Assembly: GCA_947259225.1 (NCBI GenBank)
Contig: CAMYLK010000019.1
Coordinates: 1-57,530, forward strand
Direction: 5' to 3'
DNA length: 57,530 nt
Source of the DNA: an uncultured Desulfobulbaceae bacterium
GTDB lineage: Bacteria > Desulfobacterota > Desulfobulbia > Desulfobulbales > Desulfobulbaceae
The position numbers and the translations under genes are program-made. The notes beneath the pieces were generated by a model. The model searched no databases. It was given only the letters and a program-made list of their open reading frames with translations, and had not been told where the DNA came from. The stretch's first letter is position 1, and every line of letters starts with the position of its first letter. This document shows positions 27,191-34,522 of this stretch, piece by piece.

Positions 27191-29449
27191 ATGAACGAAC
27201 TTACCAAACGACTCAAAGCTCTTGAGCAGCGCCTGGGCTACCTCATCAATATTAAAAATACCGATAGCTGGGGCAATCTGTCCAGTTTTCTGGCTGACTG
27301 CGAAAAACTTAATCTTTCCCTGTATGATATGGACAGGGATACATTCGACGCCAGGCTCACTAAACTTGAAAACGGAATACGTTTTCTTGAAGAAAGGTGT
27401 GAAGAGAGCCTTACCCCGATGGAGCGGGTCCGAATTGTTCGGAATCCACTGCGGTTTTCCCTGAAAGACATCCTCGAAAATGTCTACGAAGAGTACACGG
27501 AACTCGGCGGAGAAGGAGAATTCAATATTGATCCGGCAATGATTGTTGCCAAGGCCAACATTGTCCGCCGTATAAAAAAGAAACCCTATACCTCGTCGGT
27601 TATGGTCATTGGTCAGGAAACAGGTCACGGCGAGGAATTCCGCAACGGCGGCTCTTGCAAACCCTGGGGGAATGAAAAGGCCCTGCGATACATGAAGGTC
27701 GCTGAAACCGAAGGCATCCCCATCCATTTTTATATCTTCACCCCGGGTTCCTATCCGGTTGAAGAATATCCTGGTGCCGCTCAGCAGATAGCACGGAACA
27801 TTTACGCCATGACCAAACTGCGAGTTCCCATGATCTCTGTAATATCGGAAGGTGGTTCCGGAGGTGCCGAAGCTGTGGGGCTAAGCGATTGCCGCCTCAT
27901 GTTTTCCCACGGTTATTACTCGGTTATTTCACCGGAGGGAGCCGCAGCCATTGAAGGTAAGGTGCGAGAAGGTTCTAAAGTTCCACCGGAACTCATTGAA
28001 AAATGTGCCAAACAGCTGAGCATCACTGCCAGGGATAACCTTCGCCTGGGAACCATTGACAGGTTTATCAAAGAACCTCCGCTGGGGGCAAAAAGTGATG
28101 ATTTTAACTTCTACAGCCTTGTTCGTTCCGAAATTATAAGAGCAACGGACGAGGTTGTCCTGAAAACAAAAAATGTCAGGGGCTTCCGCTCATACGAGAT
28201 TAAAAAGAAAAAGGCTGAAAAACCGGAGGAAGCTCCCCAGATAGATATCCCATGGGACCTGGATCAGAATGAGATAAACAGGCTCCTGGCGCAGCGATCA
28301 AAAAAATACAGGGCCATGGCTGTTGATGGTTTCGGGAGTGAAACCATGCCTGCTGAAAATATCTTCAAGTCAATCCAGACAACCTACGAAAAAGTATATT
28401 ATACACTCCGATATGACGTATTGAAAAACCAGCAAAAACAGGCTCAAAAGGTCATCAAAGAAGTCTCGGGAGAAGGGTCCGCATTGTTGCGGGGTGTAAC
28501 TGCCCCCTTTTCCACTGTTTATAGCTTCATCAAACGGACTGACAAGAAAAAAACAGCTGCACAGCCGATCATTACCACAAAGTCCTCAAATACACAGGAC
28601 CCTCTTGAACTGACGGATACGTATACCAGCCCCCTGGCAAATGTTGACCGGACTATTACCTGCCCGAATTCCGAAAAGTATGGATGCCAGGATCTCTGGG
28701 TCCCCGATCTGTATGGTGAGTTCGGCGGGGTCTGTGAAACATGCGGTCATCATTTCCCCCTGGAATACCAGTGGTATATGAAAAATATCTTTGACCCTGG
28801 TTCCATCAGGTCATTCAATAACGATATTTTTTCACTTAATCCTCTGGGTTACGATGGATTCGACGACCGCCTGCAAATGTCCAAGAGTAAAACCGGATTG
28901 GGATGTGCCAATCTCACATTCCATGCCAAGGTATCTGACATTAATATTGTCGTAAGTATGCTGTACTCAGACTTTCGTAATGGAACTGTTGGTTCGGCCG
29001 AAGGAGAAAAGTTTGCCAGGGCATGTGAGATAGCCAAACGTAAAAAAAGACCTTTACTGGCTTATGTTCACACAACTGGCGGTATCCGTATCCAGGAAGG
29101 TACGCTTGGAGTCATCCAGATGCCAAAATGTACCATGGCGGTTCGGGAATACATTGATGCAGGTGGATTGTATATTGTTGTCTACGATAACAATTCCTAT
29201 GCCGGTCCGGTAGCAAGTTTTCTCGGCTGCTCTCCGTACCAATTTGCCATCCGATCGTGCCAGATAGGGTTTGCCGGACCCCGTGTGATCCGTGAGACCA
29301 CCGGCCAGGAGATTCCTCCGGATTATCATAAATCCAAACACGCTTTGCGAAGGGGTCATATTCAGGGCATCTGGGACCGCAGGGAGTTCAGACGGAACCT
29401 CCACAAGGTTCTCCAGACAATGGGCAGCCCCAACCTGTACTACAGGTAG
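27191..29449 (+). CDS. Fused acetyl-CoA carboxylase carboxyltransferase, alpha-then-beta (AccA-AccD)
   Basis: A single 752-residue chain joins both carboxyltransferase halves. Residues about 70-330 match AccA: IGQETGHGEEF, ISEGGSGGAEAVGLSD and GYYSVISPEGAAAI. A charged linker (about 335-480) follows. Residues about 490-750 match AccD: a four-cysteine zinc site (C491, C499, C515, C518), TTGGIRIQEG and IGFAGPRVIRETTGQEIPP. The zinc site spacing is C-x7-C-x15-C-x2-C, whereas E. coli AccD has C-x2-C for the first pair, so there is a five-residue insertion. The order is the reverse of the beta-then-alpha order of propionyl-CoA-type enzymes. It should form the enzyme with the adjacent biotin carboxylase and an unlinked carrier. 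Confidence 0.88.
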   Translation: MNELTKRLKALEQRLGYLINIKNTDSWGNLSSFLADCEKLNLSLYDMDRDTFDARLTKLENGIRFLEERCEESLTPMERVRIVRNPLRFSLKDILENVYEEYTELGGEGEFNIDPAMIVAKANIVRRIKKKPYTSSVMVIGQETGHGEEFRNGGSCKPWGNEKALRYMKVAETEGIPIHFYIFTPGSYPVEEYPGAAQQIARNIYAMTKLRVPMISVISEGGSGGAEAVGLSDCRLMFSHGYYSVISPEGAAAIEGKVREGSKVPPELIEKCAKQLSITARDNLRLGTIDRFIKEPPLGAKSDDFNFYSLVRSEIIRATDEVVLKTKNVRGFRSYEIKKKKAEKPEEAPQIDIPWDLDQNEINRLLAQRSKKYRAMAVDGFGSETMPAENIFKSIQTTYEKVYYTLRYDVLKNQQKQAQKVIKEVSGEGSALLRGVTAPFSTVYSFIKRTDKKKTAAQPIITTKSSNTQDPLELTDTYTSPLANVDRTITCPNSEKYGCQDLWVPDLYGEFGGVCETCGHHFPLEYQWYMKNIFDPGSIRSFNNDIFSLNPLGYDGFDDRLQMSKSKTGLGCANLTFHAKVSDINIVVSMLYSDFRNGTVGSAEGEKFARACEIAKRKKRPLLAYVHTTGGIRIQEGTLGVIQMPKCTMAVREYIDAGGLYIVVYDNNSYAGPVASFLGCSPYQFAIRSCQIGFAGPRVIRETTGQEIPPDYHKSKHALRRGHIQGIWDRREFRRNLHKVLQTMGSPNLYYR

Positions 29450-29452
29450 CAC

Positions 29453-29479
29453 TTGACGACCTGATTGTCGTGTGATAAT
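29453..29479 (+). promoter_or_regulatory. Weak candidate promoter for tRNA-Lys
   Basis: TTGACG (29453-29458) and GATAAT (29474-29479) are separated by only 15 bases. A start near 29486 would leave about 20 bases of 5' leader before the tRNA. Confidence 0.3.
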
Positions 29480-29507
29480 TACATGTCGTTTTCAATACCA
29501 TTTACAT

Positions 29508-29584
<77 letters not shown>

Positions 29585-29592
29585 GAAATATC

Positions 29593-29628
29593 AAGCCTTT
29601 GACATGTAACGTGCTAAGGGCTTTTTTA
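29593..29628 (+). terminator. Weak terminator after tRNA-Lys
   Basis: AAGCCTT pairs with AAGGGCTT allowing one bulge and is followed by a run of six T. The region from here to 29877 shows no gene. Confidence 0.4.
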
Positions 29629-29877
29629 TTATCCGATTACGCAGTCCCCCTGTCTGCACCTCTTTTATGGTACCAGGATTCCTGATAAATCTCTGATTTC
29701 TGGTTTTAATTAAGGGTTGGAGGCATCTGTAATTGTCAAAAAAATCTGAACCTTATTTACCTCTGATCAGAAGTGTCGAGAACGATAGAAGAAAATTCTG
29801 TAATAAATGCCTGAGCTAGTTCATACGTTCTTTTGATAGTTATCGTTCATATCTGAAAACTGCAAAATCTACTCAAG

Positions 29878-30285
29878 CTAGGCCTCAAAAAGTTTATTAT
29901 TGAGGACCATTGAGGCAAGCGAAACCATGCCAATCAGTTCACCATTGTTCTCTACTGGCGCTCGGCGAATACCGGCCCGGTAAAGCAGACGGACAACGTA
30001 CCTTATATCCAGGTCTGCCGGCACCGAGATAACCGGTTTGGTCATTATTTCGTAGACATTTACCTCCGAGGCAGACCTGCCTGGTATTATTACCCCTCGA
30101 ATTATGTCTTGAACGGCAATAAGTCCCCAGGCATCGTCAGGATGCCTTTTGTCCACCAGCAGGGAACTGGAGTGCTCCTCCCGCATTTTAGCAGCAGCTT
30201 CGCTGGCAGTTGCCATGCCATCTATCGACACTACTTTCACCATAACGTCTCTAGCCCGCACTATCTCAGTTTTTTCCAAACTCAT
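29878..30285 (-). CDS. CBS-pair domain protein
   Basis: A 135-residue protein made only of two CBS motifs: RARDVMVKVVSIDGMATASEAAA and YEIMTKPVISVPADLDIRYVVRLL, ending in a GELIGMVSLASMVLN strand. CBS pairs bind adenine nucleotides and act as energy or ligand sensors. An AGGAGGAAGAG ribosome site precedes the ATG. It lies 52 bases behind the P-II-like gene and the two DUF1538 transporters, so a regulatory role for that transport system is likely (inference). Confidence 0.85.
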   Translation of the reverse strand: MSLEKTEIVRARDVMVKVVSIDGMATASEAAAKMREEHSSSLLVDKRHPDDAWGLIAVQDIIRGVIIPGRSASEVNVYEIMTKPVISVPADLDIRYVVRLLYRAGIRRAPVENNGELIGMVSLASMVLNNKLFEA

Positions 30286-30337
30286 TACTCTTCCTCCTGC
30301 TCAATAAACCTATCCTCAAAGAGGAGTATCCATAGTG

Positions 30338-30685
30338 TTAAAAATACTGTTCACGAACTTCTTCCTTGAACCGTTCTATCTGGCTCTCCAGTCCGACTAC
30401 CTGCTCCACCGGCAAAACAAACGCTATGCCGGTTCCCGGCTTGTGAAACTCACCGGCTTTTTTGATGGCATCCAATATACTTTGCACGATATGTTCTTCA
30501 ACCAGAAACATGATAATGTCGGTCTGGGCTTCCAGGGTCAGACCGAAAAATGTCTTTGCTTCATTTATCCCGGTTCCACGGGCCGGTATAATTGTGGCTC
30601 CCGTTGCCCCTGCTTTTTTAGCAGAGTCGACCACCTTGTCGGTGATGTCCTCTTTAACTGATGCCAGAATGATTTTAAAGCGCAT
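30338..30685 (-). CDS. P-II-like nitrogen-regulator-family protein
   Basis: A 115-residue GlnB-fold protein, likely a trimeric ligand sensor. The ATG at 30685 has a strong AGGAGGAGGA site; a longer open frame upstream lies inside the preceding gene. The ferredoxin-like pattern is visible as FKIILASVKEDITDKVVDSA, a T-loop region GTGINEAKTFFGLTLEAQTD lacking the uridylylated tyrosine of GlnB, and a C-terminal ligand loop PGTGIAFVLPVEQVVGL. It overlaps the DUF1538 gene by 11 bases. P-II-like proteins with such partners usually bind nucleotides or small anions and gate a membrane protein. Confidence 0.82.
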   Translation of the reverse strand: MRFKIILASVKEDITDKVVDSAKKAGATGATIIPARGTGINEAKTFFGLTLEAQTDIIMFLVEEHIVQSILDAIKKAGEFHKPGTGIAFVLPVEQVVGLESQIERFKEEVREQYF

Positions 30686-31472
30686 TGTCCTCCTCCTTAC
30701 GAATAGCAGTTCGCCGACCGGCAAACCATTGCATGAATTTAGCATAGCCCATGACTGTTATAATTGGAAACAAACTTGCAAAAGCGATGAGGCCGAAACC
30801 GTCCAGGGCCGGATTACGGCCAGGTACCGTGGTGGCCAACCCGATGCCCAGTGCCGCGACAATCGGCACGGTGACCGTTGATGTAGTAACGCCTCCGGAA
30901 TCGTAAGCAAGCGGTATGATGGATTTTGGTGCAAACATAGTCTGAATCACGACAATCAGATAACCTGCTAGAATATACATATACAGCGGAGTGCCGGTAA
31001 CAATCCGAAAGGTACCAAGGCTGATGCCGAACGCCACGCCGATTGCCACCGTGATCCGCAAACCAAGTTGATTAATGGTGCCAGCAGAAACTTCGCTCGC
31101 CTTATACGCAACAGCTATAAGAGAAGGTTCTGCAATGGTGGTTGCAAAGCCTATCATGGCAGCGAAAAGATATATCCATCCATAGGCAGTCCAGTCTGCA
31201 GCTGCAACTGTTTCACTTGAACCGTAAATAAACATCGGGTCAGAGAGCTGGTTGGCCATGATCTTGCCAAGGGGAAACAGTGCTTTTTCCAGCCCTGCAA
31301 GAAACATGGCCAGGCCGATCACAACATACACTCCCCCGATGATCAGGCTGCGCAGGTTCGGTACCTGCTGACGCAGGACAAAAAGCTGAAAACAGATAAT
31401 CAGGGCTATGATCGGAACAACGTCCCGAAACGTTATCAGAAATATTTTTATAAAATCAAATAGAAATTCCAT
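30675..31472 (-). CDS. DUF1538 family membrane protein, copy 1
   Basis: A 265-residue polytopic membrane protein with about seven hydrophobic segments. Family marks are ITFRDVVPIIALIICFQLF at the N-terminus and DSGGVTTSTVTVPIVAALG, which with the upstream partner's matching motif defines DUF1538. Two-gene DUF1538 pairs have been reported as cation/proton antiporters (UmpAB); I recall this from the literature and cannot check it here. It follows its paralogue after 18 bases and overlaps the P-II-like gene, so the three are one unit. Confidence 0.85.
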   Translation of the reverse strand: MEFLFDFIKIFLITFRDVVPIIALIICFQLFVLRQQVPNLRSLIIGGVYVVIGLAMFLAGLEKALFPLGKIMANQLSDPMFIYGSSETVAAADWTAYGWIYLFAAMIGFATTIAEPSLIAVAYKASEVSAGTINQLGLRITVAIGVAFGISLGTFRIVTGTPLYMYILAGYLIVVIQTMFAPKSIIPLAYDSGGVTTSTVTVPIVAALGIGLATTVPGRNPALDGFGLIAFASLFPIITVMGYAKFMQWFAGRRTAIRKEEDNAL

Positions 31473-31490
31473 TAACCAGTTTCCGTATCT

Positions 31491-32240
31491 TCAACCAAAA
31501 ACTATTAATCCATACCCCATGACAAAGATCATGGGCAGCAGTGAAGCAAAGGCTATCAAACCAAAACCGTCTACCAGCGGATTCCGTCCCCGGATACTTG
31601 ATGCCAGGCCAACTCCCAAAGCAGCAACAAGCGGAACTGTAACAGTTGACGTGGTAACTCCGCCGGCGTCATAGGCGATACCGACAATTTCCGCAGGAGC
31701 GATTATGGTCATGAGCATCACAACAACGTAACCACTGATGATCAGGTAATGAATGGGCCACCCAAGTATTATTCGCAAAACGCCGATGAGGATGGACAGA
31801 CCAACTGAAAAGGCTACCGTCATCCGCAATCCCAGGGCATACGACTGAAGCGACTTTGTCGATGGCTCGATCAAACCACCCTGCCCTGCGATATCTGCAG
31901 CTTCACTACAGACTGCGATAAGAGCAGGTTCAGCCACGGTTGTAGAAAAACCAAGAGCAAAGGCGAAAGTCATCAGCCAGAAAAGACTGCCCTTACGAGC
32001 CAAGGCATGCGCCATTGTTTCGCCTATGGGAAAAAGCCCCATTTCCAGCCCCTGCACAAACAGGCTCAGGCCAATGACGACTAACAAAAAACCGAACAGG
32101 ACTTCTCCAAGATGCGGCAGAGGTTGCCGGATTACTACAAGCTGAAAAAAAGTAATAACAAGAATGAGAGGCAACAGATCCGTAAATGCGTTACGGATCT
32201 TTCCGAAAACAACTTGAAAGAACTTGAAATATTCTGTCAT
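31491..32240 (-). CDS. DUF1538 family membrane protein, copy 2
   Basis: A 249-residue paralogue of the downstream protein with the same layout: LILVITFFQLVVIRQPLP, GLSLFVQGLEMGLFPIGE, STTVAEPALIAVCSEA and DAGGVTTSTVTVPLVAALGV. The GLE-LFP-GE and TVAEPALIA motifs recur in both copies, suggesting a pseudo-symmetric heterodimer. The gene lies 243 bases downstream of a degenerate GEMM element with a terminator, so read-through from the cytochrome gene may be controlled. The 32241-32470 leader shows no other gene. Confidence 0.85.
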   Translation of the reverse strand: MTEYFKFFQVVFGKIRNAFTDLLPLILVITFFQLVVIRQPLPHLGEVLFGFLLVVIGLSLFVQGLEMGLFPIGETMAHALARKGSLFWLMTFAFALGFSTTVAEPALIAVCSEAADIAGQGGLIEPSTKSLQSYALGLRMTVAFSVGLSILIGVLRIILGWPIHYLIISGYVVVMLMTIIAPAEIVGIAYDAGGVTTSTVTVPLVAALGVGLASSIRGRNPLVDGFGLIAFASLLPMIFVMGYGLIVFG

Positions 32241-32482
32241 AGATTTAATTTTTGGACATTCTATGATGCTTTGCGTGGCTGATTTCTTCCTGTCCCGTAT
32301 CCAGAGATAAGAATATATTCAATCATTATTCGATCATATAGAAATGATGGAAAATATCACACCACCCTTTCAAACAGGTTAGTAAAAAATACTCTATTTA
32401 GCAATTCATCTTGATTGATGATTATTCCTCATCACCTAACAAGCAATTAATTTCTGCTTTCTTCACCATGTCGCTAATAAAA

Positions 32483-32572
32483 AGCCGGGCTACCTTGCAC
32501 GAAGATAACCCGGCTATGTATACAGGCCTACAGCTTTGCCCCCTTCCTCCGGGGAGTTGAATTTATCTCTTC
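32483..32572 (-). promoter_or_regulatory. GEMM-like cyclic-dinucleotide riboswitch C (degenerate) with terminator
   Basis: The minus strand reads GATAAATTC, then GGGCAAAGCTGTAGGCCT and AGCCGGGTTATC, matching the order of conserved GEMM blocks seen in copies A and B. The AAACC block is altered to AACTCC. The final block pairs with AGCCGGGCTACC (32483-32494 with 32504-32515) to form a terminator followed by TTTTATTA. It lies 40 bases beyond the stop of the ten-heme cytochrome gene, without a clear promoter of its own, and upstream of the DUF1538 pair. Confidence 0.6.
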
Positions 32573-32612
32573 TTCACAATAACAGATCTTTTCTTTCCGG
32601 ATAATTTACGTA

Positions 32613-34217
32613 TCAACAACTCTCTCCCGGGGGGAGTTGACTCAAAAGATGTCCTATTACGCTGTCTGCATAGGCAAGGATATCATCAGCCACCTCGTCA
32701 GAAATCTTGATTCCTCTTTGGGCATTGACCTGGTTCTTAAACGCCGTGAGTTGATTGATCGCAGCACAAATATTGTTTTTACCTACAGATTTCTCGGCAT
32801 TTTCGATCTTTGCCATGAGGGCTGACTGAATTTCCTCAGCCACAACACCTTCCTGTACAAGTATATCCAGGCTGTCTCCCAAGCCGCTGGTATTGTCGAC
32901 ACAACCATCCCCATCGACATCAAACCCGGTGGCGTCTTCGGCGGGGCAGGAATCCACATTATCGGTCACGCCATCGCCATCTGAGTCGTCCAGGCAGCCA
33001 TCCCCGTCGACATCAAACCCGGTGGCGTCTTCGGCGGGGCAGAAATCCACATCATCGGTCACGCCATCGCCATCTGTGTCGTCCAGGCAGCCATCCCCGT
33101 CGACATCAAACCCGGTGGCGTCTTCGGCGGGGCAGGAATCCACATTATCAGGCACTCCGTCGCCATCTGAGTCGACACTTGTTGGATGACAAACCTGACA
33201 ATCTCTTACGACGGTGAAGTTTGTGCCATGGCAGGAGAGGCAAACATATATACCGCCGGGTGTCGCGAAGGGAGCCTCTGTTGGGGATGAAACTGGCTGA
33301 CCGTACAAAACATGGTGGCGATCCGGTTCATTATCGGGCACAGGCGGGAGATCTAAGAATGAAAATCCATGGCAGCCCCAGCAGTCGCTGTCACCCGGGC
33401 CTGCATCCCTGCCAACGTGACCGTATCCTGCATCTTCACCGCCAACCACTAAAGTACCGATATTGTTTGAATTCGGCGAATCGGCCTGGATGTTATGGAG
33501 TGAATCAGGACCGTGACAACGTTGGCATGCCCGAATGCTTTCCCCGGCAGTTGAGTGGGTATCATGACACCACATACATTGTGTACTGTCAAATAAGCCC
33601 GTACTGTGGTGAAGATCTGAAATTTTATAGATTGTCGGCGCACTCAAATCATCCCTCTCATGACAGTAATCACAATTGCCTGCACCATCGCCGAGGCTGT
33701 TTGCTGTATCTCCAGAATTTGGCTTACTACTTGGCCATGGTGTCACCAGTGAGGTGCCATACATAGGTATGTAATGGCCGTCGTCCATATTGTCCACGAC
33801 GTCACCGTGACAGGAAACACAATCACCACTTTGAGCAGTTGGCGTTGTATGATGGGGGCTCTCGGTATTATGGCATACGGTACAATCTCTCTCCACAACT
33901 GAGCTACTGGGATCGAAGCCAGGTCCATGACAGTTTTCACATGCATAAATGGTGTCAGGGATACTGTTTCCGTCTACATCAGGATATGGGACAAGTGATC
34001 CCGCTGGAATGGGCTGGCTGTCAAGTAAATCGTGGCGCTCACGAACACCAGAATCGTGGCAGACACGGCAGTCAGGTTCCGTCAGTGCGCTAAAAACGAC
34101 GTCATCCATACCAATGACCTGATTGACCGGGGGCGCAGGGACATCTGCCCAGCTTGCACTGGCAAAAACGAGTGCCATTCCTGCTATAACAATTGACACA
34201 AATAATCTTGCTTGCAT
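32613..34217 (-). CDS. Secreted ten-heme c-type cytochrome with thrombospondin type-3 repeats
   Basis: A 534-residue exported protein (signal MQARLFVSIVIAGMALVFA, cut after SWAD). It has ten CxxCH heme motifs: CRVCH, CENCH, CTVCH, CVSCH, CDYCH, CMWCH, CQRCH, CWGCH, CLSCH and CQVCH. Then come three calcium-binding type-3 repeats (DSDGDGVPDNVDSCP and near copies) and a C-terminal helical segment (AAINQLTAFKNQVNAQRG) similar to the ends of other secreted proteins. I start at the ATG with the GGAGGGAGGAAG site; the longer open frame runs into the riboswitch terminator. A surface or periplasmic electron-transfer role is inferred. Expression is controlled by riboswitch A. Confidence 0.9.
   Translation of the reverse strand: MQARLFVSIVIAGMALVFASASWADVPAPPVNQVIGMDDVVFSALTEPDCRVCHDSGVRERHDLLDSQPIPAGSLVPYPDVDGNSIPDTIYACENCHGPGFDPSSSVVERDCTVCHNTESPHHTTPTAQSGDCVSCHGDVVDNMDDGHYIPMYGTSLVTPWPSSKPNSGDTANSLGDGAGNCDYCHERDDLSAPTIYKISDLHHSTGLFDSTQCMWCHDTHSTAGESIRACQRCHGPDSLHNIQADSPNSNNIGTLVVGGEDAGYGHVGRDAGPGDSDCWGCHGFSFLDLPPVPDNEPDRHHVLYGQPVSSPTEAPFATPGGIYVCLSCHGTNFTVVRDCQVCHPTSVDSDGDGVPDNVDSCPAEDATGFDVDGDGCLDDTDGDGVTDDVDFCPAEDATGFDVDGDGCLDDSDGDGVTDNVDSCPAEDATGFDVDGDGCVDNTSGLGDSLDILVQEGVVAEEIQSALMAKIENAEKSVGKNNICAAINQLTAFKNQVNAQRGIKISDEVADDILAYADSVIGHLLSQLPPGESC
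32905..33174. repeat. 93-base tandem repeat encoding the type-3 repeats
   Basis: Three near-identical copies begin with GACATCAAACCCGGTGG at 32916, 33009 and 33102, a constant period of 93 bases (31 codons). Even third codon positions are conserved, indicating recent duplication or gene conversion. Copy number may vary between strains. Confidence 0.9.
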
Positions 34218-34250
34218 GATTCTTCCTCCCTCCTTCTTTAGGTAATAAAA

Positions 34251-34346
34251 ATAGCCGGGTTGCCTCATAAATAAGGCAACCCGGCTATCTCCATTAGACC
34301 CGTGGTTTTCCGTCCCTGCCCTGCAACAGGTTTGGCTTTATCTATC
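34251..34346 (-). promoter_or_regulatory. GEMM riboswitch A with intrinsic terminator
   Basis: The minus strand carries GATAAAGCCAAACC, a short P2 hairpin, ACGGAAAACCACGGGTCT and AGATAGCCGGGTTGCC, the conserved blocks of GEMM (c-di-GMP-I) aptamers. The last block pairs perfectly over 14 bases with its complement (34251-34264 with 34275-34288), giving a terminator followed by TTTT. By eye the base aligned with Vc2 G20 is G, which favours c-di-GMP over cGAMP. It precedes the ten-heme cytochrome gene and is preceded by a strong promoter. Confidence 0.88.
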
Positions 34347-34374
34347 GAAAGTAAAATTAAAATTTCTTGTATTA

Positions 34375-34404
34375 ATTATATTTCAACCAAATTATAGCGG
34401 TCAA
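34375..34404 (-). promoter_or_regulatory. Promoter for riboswitch A and the ten-heme cytochrome
   Basis: On the minus strand TTGACC (34404-34399) and a perfect TATAAT (34380-34375) are 18 bases apart. Transcription would start near 34368, about 20 bases before the aptamer. Confidence 0.7.
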
Positions 34405-34522
34405 GTTTTTTCGCACTTTCTGTTACATTATGTAATAAAAGAGCTAACCCTGCCATCAGGTCCAGTAAATTAGTGTCTGGAAATTATTTTGAAACAAAAA
34501 GAAGTCTTCTGTTGACCCCAGG

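Noticed and set aside
29585..29877. Integration site at the 3' end of tRNA-Lys
   Set aside because: No integrase gene and no second copy of the tRNA 3' end were seen downstream.
32893..33189. Serine/proline repeat protein on the plus strand
   Set aside because: It is the complement of the 93-base type-3 repeats of the cytochrome gene; the repeats explain its regular sequence.
34218..34268. Upstream start of the ten-heme cytochrome giving MRQPGYFYY
   Set aside because: These codons lie within the riboswitch terminator; the downstream ATG has a strong ribosome site and begins a good signal peptide.
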